A DNA stretch of 8,319 nt. Origin: an uncultured Oscillospiraceae bacterium (GTDB lineage: Bacteria > Bacillota > Clostridia > Oscillospirales > Oscillospiraceae). Location: the NCBI GenBank assembly GCA_934630495.1, contig CAKTVW010000056.1, positions 1 through 8,319 on the forward strand, written 5' to 3'. The stretch's first letter is position 1, and every line of letters starts with the position of its first letter. Below, piece by piece: positions 1 through 5,979 of this stretch. The notes beneath the pieces were generated by a model. That model saw only the letters and a list, made by a program, of their open reading frames with translations. It was not told where the DNA came from and did not search any database. Made by a program: the position numbers and the translations under genes.

Positions 1-1028
1 GGCAAGATCTGTTCGCGCCACACCTTCCCTTCGTCGCTTGCAAGAAACTCCTCAGCACTTCCCGGGCACTCGCTCCACCACGGCAACGCACCGAAGCCGG
101 GAAGTCGATAAGAATAATAGAAATACCCGTTCTTGTCGTCATCCTCATCGATCTGCGTCATATTGACGCTCCAGCCTCCCCACTCGACGCGGTCCATCAT
201 GTCTTTTTGCATATATTCATCACGCGGGTAACGCTCCTCGATCGAACGGCAGACCTCTTGGAACTCCTGCCACTCCTCCTCGGTCATTGCTTTCTCGTCC
301 CATTCGCGATTGTCATAGGCATTCATATAATAGCCCCTGCTGCTGTCCGGCTGCAAATACACATGATAGCCGAACTTCCCGGTTTCCGGGTCTTCATACG
401 GCTCATACGTATACTGGATCGCGTAATCATAAAAACCACCGAAAAAGATGTATGTCTTCCCGGTTTCAAATGGGATCGACCCATCCTCGTTATATCCGCT
501 CGAAAAATAAATGTAAATCTTGTCGCCCCGCTGCGGCTTTTCGTAGGCGTCAGCCAGCGAAACGACCTCCTCAACCGTGCATTCCAACTCGAAGGTCTGC
601 AGCGGGCATTGCTCTCCCTCATGAAGGTAAAACAGATTTTCCTGAATAGATTCACAGGTGGCCGTCAGTACTGCCTGCACGTAAGACGGCCAATCGAACG
701 CTACCTTATAATCCACTCGTTCTATCGCGCCCGAGGTCAGCGCCCGACTGCCCTTGACCTCCGCGCCCATCAGGCACCGATTGTCGACCGACTCGACACA
801 GCCGCTGCTCATCGCCGCGTCAAACAGAATTTCTCCGATTATTGAGCTATTATTCTGCGACGGAACAGCGATCGTCACATACTCCTCGGAAATCCGGTCG
901 CTTTGCACTCCGATCGTACTCCAAGCGGAAACGCCGATCAGCGAGACCGCCATGGCCAGCGCCAGAGCCAGCGCCAGCAGACACCAAACGACCGGCCGCC
1001 GCCTGAGCTGTAGAATAAATCCCTGCAT
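1..1028 (-). CDS. N-terminal part of a membrane-anchored protein, probable FtsX/MacB-like ABC transporter permease (runs off left edge)
   Basis: An open frame of 342 codons without a stop runs from an ATG at 1028 to the left edge, so the gene is partial and its C-terminus is outside the window. The start is supported by a GAGGAG ribosome site (complement of 1035-1040) six bases upstream. The protein begins MQGFILQLRRRP, a short basic stretch, followed by one hydrophobic helix (about residues 13-35, rich in Leu/Ala). A long, acidic and Tyr-rich, presumably extracellular domain follows (YDYAIQYTYEPYEDPETGK near the middle, no further membrane helix seen). This layout, a basic leader, first helix and large outer domain, is that of the big FtsX/MacB-type ABC permeases common in Clostridia; the permease core would lie beyond the edge. 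That the gene is real is fairly sure; the family is inferred. A receptor-like or other single-pass surface protein is the alternative. Confidence 0.7.
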   Translation of the reverse strand, partial: MQGFILQLRRRPVVWCLLALALALAMAVSLIGVSAWSTIGVQSDRISEEYVTIAVPSQNNSSIIGEILFDAAMSSGCVESVDNRCLMGAEVKGSRALTSGAIERVDYKVAFDWPSYVQAVLTATCESIQENLFYLHEGEQCPLQTFELECTVEEVVSLADAYEKPQRGDKIYIYFSSGYNEDGSIPFETGKTYIFFGGFYDYAIQYTYEPYEDPETGKFGYHVYLQPDSSRGYYMNAYDNREWDEKAMTEEEWQEFQEVCRSIEERYPRDEYMQKDMMDRVEWGGWSVNMTQIDEDDDKNGYFYYSYRLPGFGALPWWSECPGSAEEFLASDEGKVWREQIL

Positions 1029-1099
1029 AGCTTTCTCCTCTCCGGTACAGCGTTCTCCGCGCCGTAAAATCAGCACGGGCAAAAGCGCCGTTTTATACG

Positions 1100-1124
1100 G
1101 GGCAGCCGCCGACGGCGGCTGCCC
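1100..1124. repeat. Perfect GC-rich hairpin between the two minus-strand genes
   Basis: Eleven-base arms GGGCAGCCGCC (1100-1110) and GGCGGCTGCCC (1114-1124) enclose a three-base loop. A second smaller stem, CCTCA/TGAGG (1123-1127 and 1134-1138), overlaps it by two bases. It lies after the secreted-protein gene and before the permease gene, both read leftward. The leftward RNA after the stem reads CGTATAAAACGG and has no clean U-run, so it may be an imperfect terminator or an mRNA-stabilising or processing structure between the two genes. Which of these applies cannot be told from sequence alone. Confidence 0.5.
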
Positions 1125-1243
1125 TCAGTGTGTTGAGGCTCTCCGTGTCACTGCGCGGCGGGCAAGGCCCGGCCCGGCAGCCTAACGGACAACTCTCCGG
1201 TTCCTAACGAAAATTCTCAGATAAGTGTATGAGGCGCGGACGG

Positions 1244-1672
1244 TCAGACCGGAAGCCAGCGGCAGACCACGCCGTGCGGAGCGCCGGGGCAAGCCCTCGT
1301 CGTAGAGATCGTCGTATGATGGCAATCATCGCAATGATAATTCCACGTCTGTGTCGTACCGTTACAGCTTGCTGATTCCAGCATATCTGTATGTGGGGCA
1401 GTATACTTTGTGTTAGGATACACTTGTGTAGCGCTAGTACCACAAAGTCTGCATTTGCCCGTCCTTCTATACTCTTTGCAATGCTGAGTTGGGGAAAGAT
1501 AACTATAACCCTTTGTCCATTCGTTATTGTACCACTGATAAACATGATTGCACGCGGCGGTCGGTGCGACCTCGCCCTCGTCCGGTACGGCTGCAACGGC
1601 AGAAAGTGCTAACGCAAGGATGAAAACCGCAACGAGAAGCAAGCTTACTGTTTTCTGAGTCAAGTTTTTCAT
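1244..1672 (-). CDS. Small secreted Cys/His-rich protein of unknown function
   Basis: A 142-residue protein not recognised as a named family. The start at 1672 is supported by a strong AGGAGG site just upstream (complement about 1680-1685). Residues 1-28 form a classic signal peptide: basic MKNLTQK, a hydrophobic core about 9-25, and an AVAA cleavage region. The mature part (about 114 residues) has nine cysteines (41, 65, 74, 77, 103, 114, 117, 128, 137) and several histidines. These include two CxxC pairs (C74-x2-C77 and C114-x2-C117), each preceded by further Cys/His residues (C41-N-H43, H64-C65, H113-C114, H118-H119). This resembles two zinc-ribbon-like or disulfide-linked modules outside the membrane; metal binding is inference. 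It has its own predicted promoter about 135 bases upstream, inside repeat copy A. The permease gene follows 215 bases downstream in the same direction. It could be a surface or extracellular metal- or redox-related protein. Confidence 0.75.
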   Translation of the reverse strand: MKNLTQKTVSLLLVAVFILALALSAVAAVPDEGEVAPTAACNHVYQWYNNEWTKGYSYLSPTQHCKEYRRTGKCRLCGTSATQVYPNTKYTAPHTDMLESASCNGTTQTWNYHCDDCHHTTISTTRACPGAPHGVVCRWLPV

Positions 1673-1806
1673 TTCATGTACCTCCTGTAATTGTGTCGTA
1701 TTCTGCGGATATCTCGGTCGAGAACGCGATCAGCCCATCGGAATGCACCTCCCAAGTAAAAGATAAGCGGCAACGCTTTTTTGAAAACACTAACTATGTC
1801 CCATCC

Positions 1807-1894
1807 GTATTTTTACAATACCATGTTTCTTTTAACTTATCAATTGGCAAATGCGCCTAAATAATCACAAGTTTTTTGGTGATAATGCTGTATT
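1807..1894. repeat. 88-bp direct repeat, copy A
   Basis: Aligns without gaps to 2075-2162 at an offset of 268 bp, with about 70 of 88 positions identical by eye. Conservation is in two blocks: the first 47 bases (42 identical) and the last 22 bases (20 identical, containing TTTTTGGTGA). The roughly 19 bases between them have diverged. The conserved first block holds a leftward promoter and a dyad, so the copies look like a duplicated promoter region and not a random repeat. Confidence 0.8.
1815..1843 (-). promoter_or_regulatory. Predicted leftward extended -10 promoter (copy A) for the secreted-protein gene
   Basis: Read on the minus strand: -35 TTGATA (complement of 1838-1843), 17-base spacer ending in TGG (an extended -10 TGn), and -10 TATTGT (complement of 1815-1820). 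The start site would be near 1808, giving a leader of about 135 bases before the ATG at 1672. A dyad GTATT-N5-AATAC (1807-1821) covers the -10 and start site and could be an operator. The same arrangement with the same spacing recurs in copy B, which raises confidence. Confidence 0.6.
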
Positions 1895-1937
1895 GCGTTA
1901 TATCGACATTTTTATTGTATTAAATTGTCAAAAATTG

Positions 1938-2033
1938 GAAATTCGTATCCGCGCGGGAGGCTCCCGTTTTTCAGCTTCGGGCAGAGGGCGCAATTCTCCT
2001 TTCCGTCAAAATGTACATTCCGATACGAATTTC
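1938..2033. repeat. 96-bp element with 12-bp perfect terminal inverted repeats
   Basis: Ends GAAATTCGTATC (1938-1949) and GATACGAATTTC (2022-2033) are exact reverse complements. The inside is much richer in GC than the AT-rich flanks and contains a small hairpin (1954-1966). The element lies between the two promoter repeats. It encodes nothing convincing: a 15-codon minus-strand frame (2018 to 1971) and a 66-codon plus-strand frame crossing it lack good ribosome sites. No clear target duplication is seen. It could be a MITE-like or REP-like dispersed element; a genome-wide copy count would decide. Confidence 0.45.
1954..1971 (+). terminator. Weak hairpin followed by five Ts, possible rightward terminator
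   Basis: CGGGA (1954-1958) and TCCCG (1962-1966) enclose a three-base loop and are followed by TTTTT (1967-1971). The stem is only five base pairs, and no rightward gene is known upstream. It would shield the right-going cluster from read-through or be part of the inverted-repeat element. Low confidence. Confidence 0.25.
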
Positions 2034-2074
2034 TGCGCAAATATAGGATGATAAATCAATAATACGTCTTTGTC

Positions 2075-2162
2075 GTATTTTTACGATACCACATTTCTTT
2101 TAACTTTTCAATCGGCAAATGTACAAAACTGACCCTTGTATTTTTGGTGAAAATGCCGTATT
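2075..2162. repeat. 88-bp direct repeat, copy B
   Basis: Second copy of the repeat at 1807-1894 (about 80% identical, no gaps). It keeps the leftward promoter elements and the dyad. Its right end also overlaps the predicted rightward promoter of the GTPase-nuclease cluster, so here the repeat would be a divergent control region. Confidence 0.8.
2083..2111 (-). promoter_or_regulatory. Predicted leftward extended -10 promoter (copy B)
   Basis: On the minus strand: -35 TTGAAA (complement of 2106-2111), 17-base spacer ending in TGG, and -10 TATCGT (complement of 2083-2088). The dyad GTATT-N5-GATAC (2075-2089) keeps the stem of copy A with one T-to-G wobble. A transcript from here (start near 2076) would cross the inverted-repeat element and copy A and could reach the secreted-protein gene, or be a short non-coding RNA. 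Confidence 0.45.
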
Positions 2163-2164
2163 AT
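2136..2164 (+). promoter_or_regulatory. Predicted rightward promoter of the GTPase-nuclease cluster
   Basis: -35 TTGTAT (2136-2141), 17-base spacer, and -10 TATTAT (2159-2164; five of six consensus bases). The start site would be near 2171, giving a leader of about 136 bases before the ATG at 2307. The -35 is weak (three of six), as expected for a regulated promoter. In copy A the matching -10 position reads TATTGC and the -35 is lost, so only copy B would fire rightward. Confidence 0.45.
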
Positions 2165-2181
2165 GAATTAAAAGGAACCGT

Positions 2182-2222
2182 CTTCCCGCCGTTGACGCCG
2201 AAATCTGGCGGAAGCTCGGCGT
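2182..2222 (+). promoter_or_regulatory. Leader RNA structure: two interleaved stems (pseudoknot-like or mutually exclusive)
   Basis: Stem 1 pairs CTTCCCGCC (2182-2190, one bulged C) with GGCGGAAG (2207-2214). Stem 2 pairs ACGCCGA (2195-2201) perfectly with TCGGCGT (2216-2222). The left arm of stem 2 lies in the loop of stem 1, which is the topology of an H-type pseudoknot or of two competing hairpins. It lies about 85 bases upstream of the GTPase start. There is no U-run behind either stem, so transcription termination is not indicated; an effect on translation or RNA stability is possible. Confidence 0.4.
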
Positions 2223-2250
2223 GTTCAAAGCGGCAAAAAGTCAGGAAAAC

Positions 2251-2289
2251 ATGAACGCTTTTATGACTGCGGCGGTGTCAATTTCGTAG
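2251..2289 (+). CDS. Candidate 12-residue leader peptide upstream of the GTPase-nuclease gene
   Basis: ATG at 2251 opens a frame encoding MNAFMTAAVSIS and ending with TAG at 2287-2289. It is preceded by AGGA (2243-2246), four bases before the ATG, a short but usable spacing. Its stop codon abuts the ribosome site of the next gene (AGGAGAAAGGAG, 2288-2299). A ribosome reading or stalling here could therefore affect initiation at 2307. Tet(M)-type ribosome protection genes are known to be controlled through translated leaders, which makes the idea plausible. The frame is so short that chance is a real alternative. Confidence 0.25.
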   Translation: MNAFMTAAVSIS

Positions 2290-2306
2290 GAGAAAGGAGT
2301 GTCCGC

Positions 2307-4904
2307 ATGGCGAACGACCCGACAATGAAAGCGCTGAATATCGGCATTTTCGCACAGGTGGACGCGGGCAAAACCACGCTCTCCGAAGCGCTGCTGTACG
2401 CCGCCGGACAGCTCCGCAAGCTCGGGCGCGTGGACAAGGGCAGCGCATTCCTCGACCATTTTTCCATGGAGCGCGAACGCGGCATCACCATTTTTTCCAA
2501 GCAGGCCCGTTTTCGGACGGAGCACCTTGCCGTCACGCTGCTCGATACGCCGGGACACGCCGATTTTGCGCCCGAGGCGGAGCGGGTCATGCCCGTTCTG
2601 GATTACGCGCTGCTGCTCATCAGCGGAACGGACGGCGTACAGGCGCACACGGAAACGCTTTGGAAGCTGCTGCGGCGTTATCATATCCCAACCTTTCTGT
2701 TTTTTAACAAAATGGACCTCCCCGGCGCCGACCGTGCGCACCTGTTAGCGGATGCAAAAGCACATTTGAGCGAGTTTTGCGCGGAATTGAGCGACTATGA
2801 GGCTATCGCGCTCTGCGACGAAACAGCGCTGGAACACTTCCTTGCGCACGGCGACGTGCCCGACGCGGCCGTTGCGCGGCTGGTGCGGGAGGAGCGGCTT
2901 TTCCCGTGCTGCTTCGGCGCGGCGCTGCATTCTCAGGGCGTGGACGAGCTTCTCGACGCCTTGACGCGCTTTACCGTCAGCCCGGAGTACCCTGCCGAAT
3001 TTGCCGCCCGCGTCTACAAAATATCCCGCGACGCCCAGGGCGCGCGCCTGACCTATCTGAAGGTAACGGGCGGCACGCTCCGCGTTCGCGATACGCTGGC
3101 CTACACCGCGCGCGACGGCAGAGCATTACAGGAAAAGGCCGCGCAGCTTCGGCTCTATTCCGGGCCGAACTACACACAGGTGGAGGAAGCCGCCGCCGGG
3201 ACCGTCTGCGCCGTGATCGGCCCCTCTGCCCTGCAGGCGGGCGACGTGCTGGGCGCAGAGGCGAATGTGCCGCAGTCGATCCTCAGCCCGGTAATGACCT
3301 ACCGCATTCGCCTGCCGTCCGGCGTTTCCGCGCAGAGCGCTCTGCCGCTGCTCCGGCAGTTGGAGGAGGAAGAGCCGCAGCTTCGCATGGTCTGGGACGA
3401 ACGACTGCGGGAAATCCATGTACAGATCATGGGGCAGGTGCAGCTCGAGGTCCTGCAAAAGCTGATCGCCGAGCGCTTTGAGCTGCCCGTTACCATTGAC
3501 GGCGGTCATGTTTCCTACCGAGAGACGATCTCCGAGGTCGTAGAGGGCGTCGGTCATTTTGAGCCGCTGCGCCATTACGCTGAGGTACATCTGCTGCTGG
3601 AGCCTCTGCCGCGCGGGAGCGGTCTGGAATTTGCCACGCTTTGCAGCGAGGACGCCTTGGACCGAAACTGGCAGCGCCTGATATTGACCCATCTGGAGGA
3701 AAAGCAGCATCTCGGCGTCCTGACCGGTTCGCCGATCACGGACATGAAGCTGACGCTCGTCGCAGGCCGCGCGCATATCAAGCACACCGAGGGCGGCGAT
3801 TTTCGGCAGGCGGCCTACCGCGCGGTGCGTCAGGGCCTGATGCAGGCGAAAAGCGTCCTGCTCGAACCCTTCTACCGCTTTCGCCTCACCGTCCCGGCCG
3901 AACAGATCGGCCGCGCGATCAACGATATCCGCGCCATGAGCGGCGAATTTGAGCCGCCCGTCGGCGAGGGCGACAGCATAACGCTGATCGGAACGGCTCC
4001 GGTCAGCGAAATGCAGAATTATATGTCGCAGGTCAACGCCTACACCCACGGAAGGGGGCGTCTGTCCTGCACCTCTGCGGGCTATTTCCCCTGCCACAAC
4101 GCAGAAAAGGTCATTGAGGCGCTCGGCTACGATCCCGAGGCCGACATTGAAAACACGCCCGATTCCGTCTTCTGTTCCCACGGCGCGGGCATTACGGTCA
4201 AGTGGAACGAGGTTTTCCGTAACATGCATCTTGACCGCGTGCTTCGCCCGGCAAAGGCGGATATCCCGTCCGTTTCCCGTCCGCGCCCGTCCGACTCCGA
4301 CGAGGCCGCGCTGCAGCGGATCATGGAGCGGGAGTTCGGGCCGGACAAGACGATCCTCTACCGTCCGAGGCCCGTCGAAAGCTCCCCGGAGATCGCCCTC
4401 GCACAGCCCAAAAAGCCCTATCTGATCGTTGACGGCTACAACATGATCTTCGCATGGGACGGTCTGCGGGAGCAGGCGCAGTCCGACCTTTCCGGCGCAC
4501 GCGAACGGCTTCTGAGCATTCTGAGCAACTACTGCGGCTACCGCCCGTGTGAGCTTGTCGTCGTTTTCGACAGCTATCGCGTAAAGGGCGGCGTCGGCTC
4601 GCGCGCGGCCTATCACAATCTGCGCGTTGTTTACACCCGGGAAAATCAAAGCGCCGACCTGTATATTGAAGCGCTGGTCGCGGAGATCGGCAAAAATTAC
4701 GCCGTCCGCGTCGCGACCTCCGACGCAATGATCCAGCTTGCCTCTGTCCGCAGCGGCGTACTGCGCGTTTCCGCAAACGAATTACTTCGGGAGATCGAAC
4801 AGGTCAACGACCGGATCGCCGCCGTGGTTCGCCAACTGCACGAGGAATCGCGCCGCGCCGCGATCCAAAACAATCCATTAAAAAAACTGGAGGGTCCCCA
4901 ATGA
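2307..4904 (+). CDS. EF-G/Tet(M)-like translation GTPase fused to a C-terminal Rae1/YacP-type NYN endoribonuclease
   Basis: An 865-residue two-part protein. Residues 8 to about 640 follow the EF-G/ribosomal protection plan: G1 AQVDAGKT (16-23; Gln17 where Tet(M) and EF-G have His), G2 RGIT (58-61), G3 DTPGH (80-84, catalytic His84), G4 NKMD (134-137), and G5 about 204-207. Domains II and III follow, then domain IV with HTEGGDFR (493-500) and domain V from about 519. After a charged, Pro-rich linker (about 642-700), residues 704-865 match YacP/Rae1: DGYNMIFAW (709-717), VVFDSY, ENQSAD, VATSD, giving the acidic set D709, D755, D784, D806. Rae1 of Bacillus subtilis is a ribosome-dependent mRNA endonuclease, so the fusion probably delivers a nuclease to the ribosome. 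Tet(M)'s tip loop (YSPVSTPADFR) is absent, so tetracycline resistance is unlikely. Start 2307 has GGAG seven bases upstream; ATG 2325 (MKALNIG) is the alternative. Its stop overlaps the next start. Confidence 0.92.
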   Translation: MANDPTMKALNIGIFAQVDAGKTTLSEALLYAAGQLRKLGRVDKGSAFLDHFSMERERGITIFSKQARFRTEHLAVTLLDTPGHADFAPEAERVMPVLDYALLLISGTDGVQAHTETLWKLLRRYHIPTFLFFNKMDLPGADRAHLLADAKAHLSEFCAELSDYEAIALCDETALEHFLAHGDVPDAAVARLVREERLFPCCFGAALHSQGVDELLDALTRFTVSPEYPAEFAARVYKISRDAQGARLTYLKVTGGTLRVRDTLAYTARDGRALQEKAAQLRLYSGPNYTQVEEAAAGTVCAVIGPSALQAGDVLGAEANVPQSILSPVMTYRIRLPSGVSAQSALPLLRQLEEEEPQLRMVWDERLREIHVQIMGQVQLEVLQKLIAERFELPVTIDGGHVSYRETISEVVEGVGHFEPLRHYAEVHLLLEPLPRGSGLEFATLCSEDALDRNWQRLILTHLEEKQHLGVLTGSPITDMKLTLVAGRAHIKHTEGGDFRQAAYRAVRQGLMQAKSVLLEPFYRFRLTVPAEQIGRAINDIRAMSGEFEPPVGEGDSITLIGTAPVSEMQNYMSQVNAYTHGRGRLSCTSAGYFPCHNAEKVIEALGYDPEADIENTPDSVFCSHGAGITVKWNEVFRNMHLDRVLRPAKADIPSVSRPRPSDSDEAALQRIMEREFGPDKTILYRPRPVESSPEIALAQPKKPYLIVDGYNMIFAWDGLREQAQSDLSGARERLLSILSNYCGYRPCELVVVFDSYRVKGGVGSRAAYHNLRVVYTRENQSADLYIEALVAEIGKNYAVRVATSDAMIQLASVRSGVLRVSANELLREIEQVNDRIAAVVRQLHEESRRAAIQNNPLKKLEGPQ

Positions 4905-5929
4905 AACACATCACACTCGGAAAAACCGGCATTACCGTTCCGCAAAACGCCTTCGGCGCTCTGCCGATCCAGCGCGTCGACAACGAAACAGCCGTCAAGC
5001 TTCTGCGCCGCGCCCGTGAGGGCGGCATGTGCTTCTTTGACACGGCGCGCGGCTACACCGACAGCGAAGAAAAGCTCGGCCTTGCCTTCGGCGGAAGCTG
5101 GGACGGCATTTATCTTGCCACCAAAACCACGGCCCTGACGCCGGAGGGCTTCTGGCGCGACCTTGAGACCTCCCTGCGTCTGCTGAAACGCGATCATATC
5201 GATATCTATCAGCTCCACAACGCCTCGCGCTGCTACCGCCCGGGCGACGGCACGGGAATGTACGAGTGTATGCTGGAAGCGCGCGAGCGCGGCCTGATCC
5301 GACACATCGGCATCACCGCCCACCGCATCGGCGTCGCGGAGGAGATCATAGCGTCCGGTCTGTACGAGACGCTGCAATTCCCGTTCAGCTATCTTTCCTC
5401 CGAGCGCGAACGCGCCTTGGCCGAAAAATGCCGCGCGGCCGACATGGGCCTGATCGCCATGAAGGGCCTTGCCGGCGGATTGATTAACAACTCCAAGGCC
5501 GCGTTTGCCTACATTTCGCAGTTTGACAATGTTCTGCCGATCTGGGGCATTCAGCGCGAACGCGAGCTGGAGGAATGGTTGTCTTTCTTTGAGCATCCGG
5601 TCCAGATGGACGAGGCGATCGCCGCCTACATCGAACGGGAACGCAAGGAGCTGACCGGCGATTTCTGCCGAGGCTGCGGCTACTGTATGCCGTGCCCGCA
5701 GGGGATCGAGATCCGGCAGTGCGCCCGAATGAGCCTGATGCTCCGCCGCGCCCCCTCGAAGGAATGGCTGACGGCGTCGATGCAGGCCGAGATGAAGAAA
5801 ATCGAAACCTGTCTCCACTGCAACCAATGCAGCGCAAAGTGTCCCTACAGTCTTGACACGCCGACGCTCCTGCAAAAGAATTACGAGGACTATCAGAGGG
5901 TCCTCTCCGGCGAAACGCGCGTCGACTGA
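4901..5929 (+). CDS. Aldo/keto reductase with C-terminal double 4Fe-4S (ferredoxin-like) domain
   Basis: A 342-residue cytosolic oxidoreductase. The N-terminal two thirds is an aldo/keto reductase barrel: GxTGxxVPxxxFG opening (7-19), FDTARGY with Asp47 and Tyr52, Lys75 (ATKT), and His106 (YQLHN), the full catalytic tetrad. The C-terminal part carries two cysteine sets typical of 4Fe-4S clusters: C256, C259, C262, C265-P, and C304, C307, C310, C314-P. This fused form is common in anaerobic Firmicutes; substrates are mostly unknown, and electron transfer between NAD(P)H and another carrier is likely. The start ATG overlaps the stop of the GTPase-nuclease gene by four bases (ATGA) and has GGAGGG (4889-4894) upstream, so the two are translationally coupled. 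Nothing in the sequence shows what a reductase does beside a ribosome-acting protein; the coupling may be simple operon packing or redox sensing. Confidence 0.93.
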   Translation: MKHITLGKTGITVPQNAFGALPIQRVDNETAVKLLRRAREGGMCFFDTARGYTDSEEKLGLAFGGSWDGIYLATKTTALTPEGFWRDLETSLRLLKRDHIDIYQLHNASRCYRPGDGTGMYECMLEARERGLIRHIGITAHRIGVAEEIIASGLYETLQFPFSYLSSERERALAEKCRAADMGLIAMKGLAGGLINNSKAAFAYISQFDNVLPIWGIQRERELEEWLSFFEHPVQMDEAIAAYIERERKELTGDFCRGCGYCMPCPQGIEIRQCARMSLMLRRAPSKEWLTASMQAEMKKIETCLHCNQCSAKCPYSLDTPTLLQKNYEDYQRVLSGETRVD

Positions 5930-5979
5930 CCGCGCTCGCCGGAGCGTCGCCGCGTATCCGCAATGTGAGGTTTGATTCC

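Noticed and set aside
207..845. Plus-strand frame of 212 codons in the left part
   Set aside because: It lies opposite the open minus-strand frame that begins with a good ribosome site and membrane helix at 1028; the plus-strand product has no coherent features.
1693..1715. Possible third copy of the GTATT dyad near 1697 (TGTCGTATTCTGCGGATATC)
   Set aside because: Only the first nine bases match copy B well; promoter elements and the rest of the repeat are absent, so chance is likely.
1851..2051. Plus-strand 66-codon frame across repeat copy A and the inverted-repeat element
   Set aside because: No ribosome site, crosses two repeat structures and a hairpin, and the composition changes mid-frame; better seen as non-coding.
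3126..4649. Long minus-strand frame (507 codons) antisense to the GTPase-nuclease gene
   Set aside because: It is a shadow of a GC-rich gene: the plus strand has full motif matches, and the antisense product is low-complexity with no ribosome site or family match.
2307..4904. Naming the gene as a tetracycline resistance determinant (tet)
   Set aside because: The overall fold matches, but the tetracycline-displacing tip loop is missing and an extra nuclease domain is present.
4697..5875. Minus-strand frame of 392 codons opposite the aldo/keto reductase
   Set aside because: The plus-strand reductase has a complete catalytic tetrad and eight cluster cysteines; the antisense frame has no start signal or recognisable motif.
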